DNA of 64,000 nt from JAACFF01 sp963701435 (GTDB lineage: Bacteria > Chloroflexota > Anaerolineae > Promineifilales > Promineifilaceae). Under the pieces are notes generated by a model that had not been told where the DNA came from, made no database searches, and saw only the letters and a list, made by a program, of their open reading frames with translations. The translations under genes and the position numbers were made by a program. Location: assembly GCA_963701435.1 (NCBI GenBank), contig CAVPAL010000036.1, positions 276,937 to 340,936 on the forward strand. The letters are read 5' to 3'. Within the stretch, counting starts at the first letter, position 1, and every line of letters starts with the position of its first letter. This document shows, in pieces, positions 27,884 through 37,173 of this stretch.

Positions 27884-29938
27884 TTACTCTGCTGGTGTAA
27901 AGACCATTGTTCCGCCATCTGCGGGTAGTTCGATAACCAACATGCCATTGTCAAAATACCAACTGACAGCATCGTTGAGATGCTGGGCAAGTTGCCCACC
28001 CAGAGAATCAGCATCACAGGTTAAGCCAGACGTGTCAAGATCGATGTTGATTTGCCACTGGCCATCAACGGTGTAAGTACCGACGGCCGAGCCGCAATCG
28101 GGATTGATATACAAAACGCCCTGATCCCCTGTAAGCAGGATTTGGAAATTGGCCGGCTCATCAATCTCAGTTGCCTCAACGGGCGTGACAAACTGCGACC
28201 ACTGCCACACTGTGGGGTCAGCGGCAGGTAACAAAGTAGCTGAACCTACGGGCAGAGGGCCATTACCCGCCAGAATATTACGCACATTTAGCAATCCATC
28301 GGCGCTGTAGGTGGCTGAGTTAGTCAACCCCACAACTACGATCCCTTTTTCTGGATCGGTAAACCAGAGCGACTGGAAACCAAGTGTTTGACCCGCGTGT
28401 CCCCACACCGATCCGTCTCCAGCAACATCAAACAAACCCAGTCCATAAGGGGTACTTAGCATTGAAATCGCCGCCGGATCGAATGTGAGCATCTCGTTCA
28501 GCGTGTCTGGGTTTTGGAAAAGTTCGCCTGCCGCCAAGGCTTTGCCATACGTCGCCAGGTCTTCGGCCGTCATAGCCGCCGCACCAGCGGCCCAACCCTG
28601 AGAAGCATTCCAGTTGGTGGTATCGATTATTTCATCACCTTGCCACCAATAGCCGTGTGTCGTAATTTCTCCCTCTTGGGGCACGCCTTCAAGGAGGACG
28701 GCGCTTTCCATCCCCAGGGGATCGAAAATACGTGTTTGAATGAGATCGCCATACGTTTCGCCGGTGAGCGATTCAATGATCATGCCCAACAAGACGTAGC
28801 CGGTGTTACTGTAATGCCACTGACCTTCTTCCCCGGGGGCGAAGTAGGGTGTGCCATCGTCTACGGCCGCTTGCACCATCTCAGCCGGGGTAATTCCCCC
28901 TTCGAGAGCGACGGGGTCTGTTACCCCGGCGGCGATGATGCTGTCGGCGTAATCATAAAGACCGGCCGTGTGCTGCGCCATTTGACGAATGGTGATTTGG
29001 TCGCCGTTGGGCAATAAGGCGGCTTGATCGGGCAAGTATTGGCTCAACGGATCATCCAGGGAGATCAGTCCCTCTTCAACTAACTGCATGAGCAGGACGA
29101 TGGTCATGGATTTGGTGTTGCTGCCGATTTCCAGGATGTCCGTCGTTTCCATGGGCGTACCCTCTTCGAGGTTGGACACACCGGCGGCGTTCAGATAGAC
29201 GCCGTCGGGCGTCTCTACGTACAGTACCAAACCAGGTGCCGCCCCACGCGGGCTGCCCCCATCGGTATAGACTTGTGATTGTAGATAAGCATCTAGTTGA
29301 TCTGTTATTTCATCTAATGGAAGAATGATGGTCTCATCCTCAGAAACTTCATCAGCGGATTCTGTTACGGCTTCATTTTCCTCGCCGCCACTCATATCAA
29401 TCACTTGACCAAGGTCAAAGGCGAGCGTGCCCCCATCTGCCATGAGATCGATGTATAAACGGCCGTCTTCTATAAAGTAGAGTGCCGTATGTTGCATCAA
29501 TTGGAAGTAGCGCTCGCTATTTTCATCTTCTTCGCAACTTTCATCGAGTTTTTCGGGTACGTCAAAGGTGAGCGTAAGGGCATTGTCTTCCAGCGTGTAT
29601 TGGCCGACTGTCGCGCGACAAGGCGCACCCATAACAAATTGCTCATCATCGATCAAACTGAGGGTATATCCTTGACCTGGCTCAATAACTGTTTCCCCAT
29701 TGACGGGATCTGTTACTGAGGCCCAGTTCCAAATGAAACCTGGGGCAAGGGCTGGTGTTTCATTTGCCATTTCTTCATCAGAAACGGCCGTTGTGTCTGT
29801 GTCTGCAACGGGTGCTTCTGTAGGGGAAACGGCCGTTGCGGGGACAGCGGCGGCCGGTATATCTTCTTGATTATCCTGGCATCCAGCCAGCAAGAAGATA
29901 AATAATAAAGCGAGTGTGATAACAATTGTTTTTCTCAT
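27884..29938 (-). CDS. Lipoprotein serine hydrolase flanked by META-like domains
   Basis: A protein of 684 residues. The signal ends in lipobox LLAGC (Cys 20) and is followed by an Ala/Pro/Thr-rich linker. A META-like module (about 67-175, with ADGGTLAF at its end) comes first. The central beta-lactamase/DD-peptidase fold has SNTK (273-276), HYSNTGY (375-381) and GHAGQTLGFQ. A second META-like module ends the protein (ELPADGGTMVFTP). The catalytic part is an esterase/peptidase type; the flanking modules may bind a surface partner. ATG 29938 begins the signal peptide; the frame extends upstream through a palindrome. The META lipoprotein next door shares the same end motif. Confidence 0.85.
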   Translation of the reverse strand: MRKTIVITLALLFIFLLAGCQDNQEDIPAAAVPATAVSPTEAPVADTDTTAVSDEEMANETPALAPGFIWNWASVTDPVNGETVIEPGQGYTLSLIDDEQFVMGAPCRATVGQYTLEDNALTLTFDVPEKLDESCEEDENSERYFQLMQHTALYFIEDGRLYIDLMADGGTLAFDLGQVIDMSGGEENEAVTESADEVSEDETIILPLDEITDQLDAYLQSQVYTDGGSPRGAAPGLVLYVETPDGVYLNAAGVSNLEEGTPMETTDILEIGSNTKSMTIVLLMQLVEEGLISLDDPLSQYLPDQAALLPNGDQITIRQMAQHTAGLYDYADSIIAAGVTDPVALEGGITPAEMVQAAVDDGTPYFAPGEEGQWHYSNTGYVLLGMIIESLTGETYGDLIQTRIFDPLGMESAVLLEGVPQEGEITTHGYWWQGDEIIDTTNWNASQGWAAGAAAMTAEDLATYGKALAAGELFQNPDTLNEMLTFDPAAISMLSTPYGLGLFDVAGDGSVWGHAGQTLGFQSLWFTDPEKGIVVVGLTNSATYSADGLLNVRNILAGNGPLPVGSATLLPAADPTVWQWSQFVTPVEATEIDEPANFQILLTGDQGVLYINPDCGSAVGTYTVDGQWQINIDLDTSGLTCDADSLGGQLAQHLNDAVSWYFDNGMLVIELPADGGTMVFTPAE

Positions 29939-29992
29939 TTTAGGGTCTCCTAGACCTATATAGATTAAGTTGCTAATAACTGATAGCTTGAT

Positions 29993-30113
29993 TTTCGAAC
30001 TGGACACTGGCGTTTTTTGTTTTACCAGAGAAGAGTTGTCAAGTTTTCTGATCAACTTGCGCACATTCTACTCGTGGTACAAACTTGACAACGCTAGAAT
30101 CTCCAGTTCGAAA
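29993..30113. repeat. Nested inverted repeats between two lipoprotein genes
   Basis: The outer arms TTTCGAACTGGA (29993-30004) and TCCAGTTCGAAA (30102-30113) enclose inner arms GTTGTCAAGTTT (30035-30046) and AAACTTGACAAC (30081-30092). All four are exact. The element could form a branched cruciform or RNA. It lies after the META gene stop and upstream of the serine hydrolase start. Confidence 0.7.
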
Positions 30114-30129
30114 GATAATTTGATGCAAA

Positions 30130-31518
30130 TTATGATTCCTGTGGTGCAAAAAATAGTTCCCCAAGGCTGTCGTCAGCCAGCTTATAGGTCAGCGATAAAT
30201 AACCAAAATCGTAACGCCAGGCCACAACCCGTGCGAGCCGGTCGAGATAGGTTGTCTCCTGGTTGATTATGTCGTCGGCACAGAGCATTTTTGTTACCGC
30301 AATGGGGCCAACGGTAAGCGATTGAGTTAAATCATCTTCACCCGGCATGATGCTGCTGTTGTAGTTGTTGCAGCCGGCAAATCCGCTGATCTGACCATCG
30401 TCGATGCTCAAGGTGATTTTGGCTTCGGTGGGCACAGGCGCTTGATCCAGGTTGAAGTCTACCAGTTGCCAGCTTGTGCCATTCAGGTCTGCCAATGAAA
30501 CTGTGCCCATTTCCTCGCTGCTGTTTTCGGTTAAACGGCCGTTTTCCACCCCAAACCCCTTGCGTACATTCAAAGTTGGGCAGCACATCACGTCATCCGG
30601 TCCGTGCGTAATGAATTCCGTTGTGATTTGATCCCCCGTTATCGTCAAAGATTTCACAGGTGTGCGATCCCCGATCAGGAGCGCCTCGAGGGGAGCGGGT
30701 TCGCTCCAAACGTCCAGTACCGCCACCAGATAGACAAAATTGGCCGACCCAGTCGTGGCATCCACCAGGAAAGCGGCGGCGTCTTCGGCCCCATCCCCGT
30801 CCAGATCGCCGGTGGCGATGAGGTGATCCGCCAGGCGTACAAAAGGATTCCCGCTGCTTTCCTCTTCGTAGGCGCCAATACCGTCGGTCAGCGTGATGGG
30901 TGCATTGGGCAAGACGCCGTTGTATGTCAGGTTGCCCAGAATTCCTGCCAGTTCAGCCGCCGTGCTGTCGTCGCTCATGGCGGTGCTGGTGGGAGCAAAT
31001 GTCATCGTGCCGCCGTCGGCCATCAGATCAATGTGCAAATTGCCATCTTCATAGAAGTAATTGGCGGCACTGCCCAGATAAGCGACAAATTGATCGCTCA
31101 GGGATTCCGGCGGACAGGCGGCCATTGTCATCGGGCCAATCTCAATCGAGAAGCCATTTGTGAGAGTAAAACTGCCATTTGCGTTGTTGCAGTCAGCGAC
31201 GATTTCAACTGTGCCATCTTGATTAAAGAGTAGTCGATATCTGTCCGGTGTTTCCAAGCCAAACTGCTCGACAGGGCTGGTGAAGGAGATCCATTGCCAG
31301 GGGTGGGCGACCAAGGCGGTTAGATCGAGCATCCCTGCTTCTGCTTCCAGTTCGGAGATTTCAGCGGTTGGTTCCGGTGCTGGTTCTGTTGTTGGGGCAA
31401 CGGCCGTTGCTATTGGCTTTGGTTTGGGTGTTAACGTCGCTTGAGACTCCTGTGATTGACAGGCAATCAGAAGGAAGACAAATAAAAACAGTGTAACTGC
31501 CTGCATTCTTTTTATCAT
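30130..31518 (-). CDS. META/HslJ-domain lipoprotein
   Basis: A protein of 462 residues, exported and lipidated (LLIAC lipobox, Cys 20), with a Pro/Thr-rich linker. Domain 1 (about 70-180) is META-like and ends MADGGTMTFAP. The middle (about 190-330) contains DLDGDGAEDAAAFLVD, an FG-GAP-like calcium or surface motif, and VMCCPTLNVRKGF. Domain 2 (about 345-460) is a clear META/HslJ domain with GTSWQLVDF and ISGFAGCNNYNSS. META domains are surface or periplasmic beta-folds of unclear role. The gene lies upstream of the serine hydrolase in the same orientation. Confidence 0.85.
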   Translation of the reverse strand: MIKRMQAVTLFLFVFLLIACQSQESQATLTPKPKPIATAVAPTTEPAPEPTAEISELEAEAGMLDLTALVAHPWQWISFTSPVEQFGLETPDRYRLLFNQDGTVEIVADCNNANGSFTLTNGFSIEIGPMTMAACPPESLSDQFVAYLGSAANYFYEDGNLHIDLMADGGTMTFAPTSTAMSDDSTAAELAGILGNLTYNGVLPNAPITLTDGIGAYEEESSGNPFVRLADHLIATGDLDGDGAEDAAAFLVDATTGSANFVYLVAVLDVWSEPAPLEALLIGDRTPVKSLTITGDQITTEFITHGPDDVMCCPTLNVRKGFGVENGRLTENSSEEMGTVSLADLNGTSWQLVDFNLDQAPVPTEAKITLSIDDGQISGFAGCNNYNSSIMPGEDDLTQSLTVGPIAVTKMLCADDIINQETTYLDRLARVVAWRYDFGYLSLTYKLADDSLGELFFAPQES

Positions 31519-31534
31519 TGAAGTATCTTAACAA

Positions 31535-31587
31535 CTTCCCGGAAGTTGCTTCAAGCACAATTGTCTTCAAAACAAACTTCCGGGAAG
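31535..31587. repeat. Inverted repeat upstream of the META lipoprotein
   Basis: CTTCCCGGAAGTT at 31535-31547 is exactly complementary to AACTTCCGGGAAG at 31575-31587. Each arm is itself nearly palindromic. It lies just upstream of the start at 31518 and could influence its transcription, or be a REP-like element. Confidence 0.6.
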
Positions 31588-31663
31588 GTACAAAATCTTT
31601 TGTTACAAACTGTTTATTGATTGAAATTGTCAATAATTTAACCCATGTTGTTACCATGCCAAC

Positions 31664-31791
31664 GCCATAGATTGAAATCTATGGCTACACACAACAAGTC
31701 TGTTCAAACAGACTTAAATGAACTTGCCAAGCAACATTTTCAACATGATTTATCATGTTTCTCTGCGCTAGCTACAGAATTTATTCTGTAG
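31664..31791. repeat. Cluster of four hairpins (REP/MITE-like element)
   Basis: Four short perfect hairpins follow one another: arms GCCATAGATT/AATCTATGGC (31664-31685), AAGTCTGTT/AACAGACTT (31696-31715), ACATGAT/ATCATGT within 31742-31759, and CTACAGAAT/ATTCTGTAG (31772-31791). Loops are two to four bases. The order resembles palindromic elements I associate with IS200-like REP transposases in cyanobacteria and Chloroflexota. No gene is visible from 31588 to 31825. Confidence 0.65.
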
Positions 31792-31825
31792 AAACTAGAG
31801 TGGCAACTTGGGTTAATTTATTTAA

Positions 31826-32092
31826 CTATTCAGGAGAAACGGCCGTTTCTGTATCGCCATTTCCCTTCGCTTTTACCTGCGCCAGCTTTTCCTGCATATC
31901 ACTTTGAACTTTGTCCACACGTTGGTGCACCTGATCCATAGCCTGGGCATATTCTTTTCTTGCATGATCACGCTCGGCTGCAGCTTGTTGCTGCAGTTCC
32001 TCACGCAGCTCTTCACCAGATTTCGGTGCGAGCAGCAGCGTAGCTACAGACCCCACCATAACTCCTAAAACAAACGCTATTACCATTTTCAT
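31826..32092 (-). CDS. YtxH-like small membrane protein (copy 1)
   Basis: An 88-residue protein. It has an N-terminal glycine-rich helix (MVIAFVLGVMVGSVATLLL), the YtxH signature APKSGEELREEL, and a long charged helix likely to form a coiled coil. Members are general-stress or envelope-associated proteins of unknown mechanism. ATG 32092 lies nine bases after a GGAGG; the GTG one codon upstream is less likely. A paralogue with the same leader lies at 36892-37164, where an IS has removed that GGAGG. Confidence 0.85.
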   Translation of the reverse strand: MKMVIAFVLGVMVGSVATLLLAPKSGEELREELQQQAAAERDHARKEYAQAMDQVHQRVDKVQSDMQEKLAQVKAKGNGDTETAVSPE

Positions 32093-32171
32093 CACTTACT
32101 ACCTCCAAAAATTTAATTTTGCTAAAGACATTTGACGCTGATACCCTCAGACGGGATCAGCTTTTAGTTAA

Positions 32172-35100
32172 TCAGGATAATCCATGGCTATCCTCAAGCC
32201 AGCCAGAAACAATCCTATTGTCACAACCGGTAATCGAATTCAACAACTGCTCTTGAAGTTCATCCGGCACATCATTGCGTGGATCCTGGGAATAAATCAA
32301 AGGAGCATGGTTATCACCCAGTGATTTAACCCCATTGAAAGGATTGACAGAGACTTCCTTATTATGTTTTTCGGCGATATTATCTTTGCGATGCCAAACC
32401 TTGTTTTTGCGATCATATATGATCTGGTTTGTGGAACCAGAAGCTTTTACAAGCTCATAGATATGGGTTACTTTGTTGTATTGTTTCATTAACCTGAGCG
32501 CGAGTTGGAAACGTTCCGCATGTGTGAAAGTAGATATACCACCTGTCTGTAAGCGCTCTCGCTGCTCTGGCGTTGTTATCTTCAATAGCAGACTCAATAA
32601 GCTTTCGTCAAGCAGTTCATCCTCACTTAAATCTTCTTGTTCATGTTCCAACCCATCCAAGAGATGATGTCCAATGAGCACACTGAGCAAACGATAACAA
32701 TCATTATGCCAGGTGCGCCAGGCGCGGATTGCCCGTCCTCTAAGCTGCTGCCATGCGGTCACATCGCGTGTGGCAGTGGCATCAATCAGCAGGTTAGGCC
32801 GGATCACATTCCAGCCTGTGCGTGCCCAGTTTGACACGATGACCAGGTTCACATCCAGGCTCTCTGCATCCACAATGCGTGATGTCAGATCATACATAAG
32901 CTGCTTACGTCGCGACCCGGATGGCATCGTGACCACAAAAAACTTTTGCCGGGCACCGTTGACCTGCTCCACTTCAGCAACATGGGCTTCACTAAAATGC
33001 ACGGCTAAAAGACCATAGTCAAACAGGTTGCTCAGTAACCCTTTCAGATGCACATTGCGGCGATCCATACGCGCTAACAAGCGCTTACCGCTCATCCCCA
33101 GTTTTGCATGTTTGATCAGCCGGCGCAGCGGACGAAAGACGGCGCGGTCAAAGGCGGCAGGGCGGGCAGCATGCATATGCGCCAGGCTGGACGTGAAGGT
33201 GATAAAATTCTCAAAAAACAGATCGGAAATTTTTGTCGTTGTACTTTCAGGAAATTCCAAACCAGAAATAAGCATATTAAAAATTGCCTGGGCGATTTCA
33301 CCTTCCATCAGTTCCTTGCGCACAAAATTGGCAATGCGTTGGGTAATTGGATTGGCTGCATGCCACGTCAAGTACATCTCGTTCGACAAAACTGCCATGA
33401 TCGAGAAGCGTTCATCCCCTAAAAGTTCGCTGAATAAACCAGCCAATCCCTGATAGCCCGGCACACTGATACCTTTGCGCCAGGGGATATGTCGACCGCT
33501 GTCGAAGATGATCGTGCCACTGATATCGCGTGATTTTTGCTCGGCCTCGATAACTGCTTTGATCGTGGCCACACGCCCCTCACCGGTGCGCAAGTACCAT
33601 TCACTTAAGCCTTCATAAAGACCAGTAATGGTAGTTGCCAACATATCTTTGGCCATCTCTGGGCGCAGCGCGGCTGATAGACCCGTTTGCGGCAGTTCTC
33701 GAATTTGCCGGGCATTTAGTTCTGTGGCAAAACCGCTGCTTTGCAGGCGTGTGATCGTTTTGGGAAGATAAACCAGCGTGCCAAGTTCGACCTTGATTGC
33801 CTCCAATTCACGTACGATTTCATTAAATTGTGCCCAATCCGCGCCTGACTGCTGCAATAGTTCGGTATCTGACCAGCCATTAGCGATTTGGATGAGGATA
33901 ACCAGGCGCGTTTCGGTGATCTTTAAACTATCTGTTGGGCCAGTTTCCCAATCGCGAAAACGTTTTGAGATTTTTTCTTGCCAATCTGAGCGGCCGCGAT
34001 ACATCCCCAAAATGTCATGCCCACTGTGCATGCGTTCTTCCAGTGGAATATTTGCAAACCATTGACGAAGTTGTTCTGGGCCAAGCAAGTTAAAATAACG
34101 GCGCAGGGCATCTTTATATAAATTGAGCAGTTCGCGGATGCGGCGCTCTCTTAATGAGTAAGCAAAAGGAACGCCCAACTCGGCAAAGGGAGCCACAAAA
34201 CCAGCGGCTACCAGATCGTCTATGCGCACACTGTAGGACAAAGTCAGACCTAACGTTGCAAAGCGATTTAGATAAGCAACGGCCGTACCCGAGAATCCAA
34301 TTAAGCTGCGTAAACTCGTATCCCTCTGCCAACGAACCAGCAGCTGCGTGACGTGGGCGGTTACACTATTCAGGTTTTCAACAACCTTATGCACCTCGTC
34401 TAGCATGACATGCTGCACATTCGCTTGCTGTAAAAAAATCTCTACAGATTGTGCATCAAAACCACCTTTGCCTGTTGGCGATCCCAATTGAGAAAGCGCC
34501 GCATAGGTGAGGATCAGGATGGCGGGGTGTAGACCTGTCAGTTGGTTATAGTGGTTGAATTCGGATGGCGTGCCAGAAAATATGATTTCCGGTGGGAGCT
34601 GCAGCCCAATCGGGTTGAAACAAAGCTCATCAATCCACTGCTGCTGGTAATTATTGGTAGGCACCAAAACTAAAATCGATTGACCAATGTCCAGGGTGCG
34701 CAACCAATCTTGTATACACAGCATGCCGATCAATGTTTTGCCGCTGCCTGTAGGCGCCTCGATGATTTGGCTGTGATAATCACCCTGTCGAAAAGCGTTA
34801 AATGCGGCGCGTTGGTAGGGACGTGGATAGGGAGAATGCAGCAGGTCGGTGTAGTGCCAGACTGCGGTCTGCAGTTACGCTGGTATCCAGCAGCATGTGG
34901 ACCGTGTTGAGGAAAAGTTCGGTCGTGTGCGGATCGTTCAAGCCCAGCAGATGCATACATTCAAGCTTAAACTGCTGCGCTTGCATGTCAATCGTGCTTA
35001 AAGCATCATAACCAGCTAACGCAAAACTGCTAAAAAAGGTCCTGCCAATCAGGGCGCGCAGGCCAGCCACATCCTTATCTAATTCAATATAAGGGCGGTT

Positions 35101-35604
35101 GGTGCGTACAAAACCTGATTCCCTGTGTTCAATATGTCCCGCCTGCACAAGCGCATCTAACTGCTGGTGGATATGGTCATCACTGAGTTGGCCTAATAGA
35201 TTGAGGTGATTGACCTGTTGAGAAATGGCGCCAAAAGGCAATGCCGGTGGTGTTTCTGCCAACACACGCATAATTAAGTCGCGAATAAAGTCGTCACGAC
35301 TGTGCTCGCTTAACGCCACTGGCAGCGGAATATTATGTGGGGCGCTGCGATGCATACGCACCATGCCTCTGTGCAGCGCCAGAAAGTTGTGCAAAGCAGC
35401 CTGGGCAAGGGGTTCATCCTGGCTGTGCAAGCTGCTGTTCAAGACACGCAGTGTACGGCCGTGGTATCTGGCCAGACGGTAAAAGGCTGAGCGCTGTCGA
35501 TCAGTTCTGCCGGCCTCAATGGCGGCCTGAAAACGACTTAAGTTCAATTCCACAAGGCCTTGTGCCTGCCAATAACCGCGTTGGTTGCTGCTTGATTCAA
35601 CCAT
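32172..35604 (-). CDS. SF2 DEAD/DEAH-type helicase with N-terminal extension (one frameshift)
   Basis: About 1,140 residues. The N-terminal 240 residues are helical, with a probable winged-helix segment (INHLN-like region through DDHIHQQLDALVQAGHIEHR). Walker A APTGSGKT is encoded at about 34736-34760, the DExH box is HVMLDEVHKVV (about 34390-34410), motif III is GFSGTAVAY, and motif VI is QQLRGRAIRAWRTW. The frame changes around 34855-34870, between VTADRSLA and AVWHYTDLLHSPYPR; no family sequence seems lost, so one indel is implied. ATP-driven nucleic-acid translocation is expected. I do not recognise it as a named repair or defence helicase. It starts five bases after the receiver gene stop, so both form one operon. 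Confidence 0.8.
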
Positions 35605-35608
35605 GGAT

Positions 35609-36004
35609 TCAGTGCTCCTCGCCAGCGGCTGCGGCTAGATTGGCCTGGATCACATTCACGCGGATGCGTTCTAACAAGACCTGTGGGCTGAAAGGTTTGG
35701 TTAGGTAGTCGGCAGCCCCGGCAGACAGGGCTGCGGAAATATCGGCGTCCGTCCCTTCTCTGGATAAAATGATTATTAGGGGGGATGGAGATACTGAAGT
35801 CCTTAATTGGGTCAAAAGTGTATAACCACCAATATCCGGCAGCAGCAGCTCCATCACGACGATATCTGGCTGATCTTTTGCGGCCAGGGTTAAGGCTTCT
35901 TTACCGTCCCTGGCGCGACTGATCGCATACCCCGCGCCGGTGAGTTTGACCCGTAAGAGGCGCAGCACATCTGTGTCTTCATCGACTATCATTATCCTTT
36001 TCAT
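35609..36004 (-). CDS. Stand-alone receiver-domain protein with Glu at the phosphorylation site
   Basis: A 131-residue CheY-like domain. The acidic pocket is IVDEDTD (residues 6-12), the conserved Ser is 81 (IIILSREG), and the Lys is 103 (ADYLTKPF). The phospho-accepting Asp expected in VVMDLLLP is Glu 52 (VVMELLLPDIGG). Asp-to-Glu exchanges at this site often mimic the phosphorylated state or make the domain phosphorylation-independent. No histidine kinase or output domain is nearby. The protein is followed directly by the helicase gene, whose ribosome-binding site lies in its last codons, suggesting a physical or regulatory link. Confidence 0.85.
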   Translation of the reverse strand: MKRIMIVDEDTDVLRLLRVKLTGAGYAISRARDGKEALTLAAKDQPDIVVMELLLPDIGGYTLLTQLRTSVSPSPLIIILSREGTDADISAALSAGAADYLTKPFSPQVLLERIRVNVIQANLAAAAGEEH

Positions 36005-36071
36005 TCGTAAATCACCTCACCCAGGCTTTAATTCACACGATCATTACTGTAAACTTATGTTATGAATTGAT

Positions 36072-36122
36072 AAAGTTTAGCGTGTCCTGGCGGTATCCGA
36101 CCGCCAGGACACGCTAAACTTT
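36072..36122. terminator. Perfect 23-bp palindromic hairpin
   Basis: Bases 36072-36094 are exactly complementary to 36100-36122 around a five-base loop (ATCCG). The stem includes AGCGTGTCCTGGCGG. It lies eight bases past the stop of the holin-like gene and 68 bases upstream of the receiver gene. On the minus strand it could terminate or protect the holin transcript. No long U-run follows, so a repeat or insulating role is also possible. Confidence 0.6.
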
Positions 36123-36130
36123 GGATATTA

Positions 36131-36499
36131 TTAAACGAGCAGCGTGACCACCCAGCCGATCAGAAAGTAAACGGCACCGATGGCAATGGCAGCCACAAGT
36201 GCGCCTACAAAACCGGCGACGCGCAAGCCTTTGAGCAGCCGGTCACTGATCATCAAGACGACAGCCGCGATGATCAATTGGATGATTGCGGCCAACCAGT
36301 TTCCGCCAAAGGTAATGCCCAAAACACCCAGCAGCCAGTTAATAATACCGCCAACGATGGCAATGATGATGGCCGCGATGAACGCACTGCCAAAACCATC
36401 CACTTCTAATCCCAGACCTAACTTGCTCACAATCCAAATGACTAAGCCAGAGATGAGAGCGCCGATTACAACACCGATAAGTAAACCTATAATTGTCAT
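36131..36499 (-). CDS. Phage holin family 4-like / superfamily IV membrane protein
   Basis: A 122-residue, very hydrophobic protein with four helices, as in the PF04020-type holin superfamily IV that is widespread on bacterial chromosomes. Segments are IIGLLIGVVIGALISGLVIW, FIAAIIIAIVGGIINWLLG, WLAAIIQLIIAAVVLMISD and FVGALVAAIAIGAVYFLIG. Chromosomal members are usually stress-associated, not lytic. AAGGAGGTAA stands before tandem ATGs; the second (36499) has better spacing. It is grouped with GlsB/YeaQ and YtxH-type genes, a typical stress-envelope set. Confidence 0.75.
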   Translation of the reverse strand: MTIIGLLIGVVIGALISGLVIWIVSKLGLGLEVDGFGSAFIAAIIIAIVGGIINWLLGVLGITFGGNWLAAIIQLIIAAVVLMISDRLLKGLRVAGFVGALVAAIAIGAVYFLIGWVVTLLV

Positions 36500-36604
36500 C
36501 ATTTACCTCCTTAAGGTAACAAAAATATTATTCGGAACTTCGACATTGAAGCCCGTTTTCATCTTACCTGTCCTTCGTTTTCCAAGGAATCAAACAACCC
36601 CATA

Positions 36605-36859
36605 TCAGCGCCGACCAGTTATCAGGTTAACAATAAACAGAAGCACCACAGCGCCACCGACAGCCACCAAAAAGCTAACCAGATTGAAGCCGGTGACGCC
36701 GGAGCCACCGATGAGGCTCATGATCCAACCGCCAAGCGCAGCGCCGACAATGCCGACAATAATATTCATGATGCAGCCCTGGCGCTGATTACGCCCGGTG
36801 ATAATGCTGGCAATCCAGCCTGCCAGTGCCCCAAAAATTATCCAACTTAAAATACCCAT
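36605..36859 (-). CDS. GlsB/YeaQ/YmgE family stress-response membrane protein
   Basis: An 84-residue protein of the transglycosylase-associated family. It has three hydrophobic helices, the signature ILSWIIFGALAGWIASIITG with GCIMNIIVGIVGAALGGWIM, and a final VLLFIVNLITGRR. The length is exactly that of the family. The AAGGAAGG leader precedes the ATG at 36859. These proteins are induced by acid or cell-envelope stress in other bacteria. It lies between the holin-like and the second YtxH gene, all on the same strand. Confidence 0.9.
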   Translation of the reverse strand: MGILSWIIFGALAGWIASIITGRNQRQGCIMNIIVGIVGAALGGWIMSLIGGSGVTGFNLVSFLVAVGGAVVLLFIVNLITGRR

Positions 36860-36891
36860 TTTTACCTTCCTTTTTTAATGATTGACTTGAC

Positions 36892-37164
36892 CTATTCAGA
36901 GGAAACGGCCGTTTCCGTTTCTGTTTCGCCGTCACCTTTCGCTTTTACCTGCGACAACATTCCCTGCACATCACCGTGAACTTTATCCACGCGCTGCTGC
37001 ACCTGTTCCATGGCCTGGGCATACTCTTTTCTTGCCTGTTCACGCTCGGCCACAGCTTCTTGCCGCAGTTCCTCACGCTGTTCTTCACCAGATTTCGGTG
37101 CGAGCAGCAGCGTAGCAACCGACCCCACCATAACTCCCAAAACAAACGCTATTACCATTTTCAT
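36892..37164 (-). CDS. YtxH-like small membrane protein (copy 2, ribosome-binding site displaced)
   Basis: A paralogue of the gene at 31826-32092 with the same N-terminal helix and APKSGEEQREELRQEA, followed by a charged coiled-coil-like helix and a TETETAVSSE tail. The conserved GGAGG leader is now at about 37917-37923, because an IS of 736 bp with an 8-bp target duplication was inserted between it and the start. The sequence now upstream of the ATG offers no good Shine-Dalgarno. Translation is therefore likely to be weak or lost, although the coding frame is intact. Confidence 0.85.
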   Translation of the reverse strand: MKMVIAFVLGVMVGSVATLLLAPKSGEEQREELRQEAVAEREQARKEYAQAMEQVQQRVDKVHGDVQGMLSQVKAKGDGETETETAVSSE

Positions 37165-37173
37165 CACTTAGTA

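Noticed and set aside
30604..31233. 209-residue plus-strand frame opposite the META lipoprotein
   Set aside because: No motif or ribosome-binding site; antisense shadow of a convincing gene.
36180..36788. 202-residue plus-strand frame rich in Pro, Thr and Met
   Set aside because: It spans two real minus-strand membrane genes and their spacer; composition is that of an antisense membrane gene.
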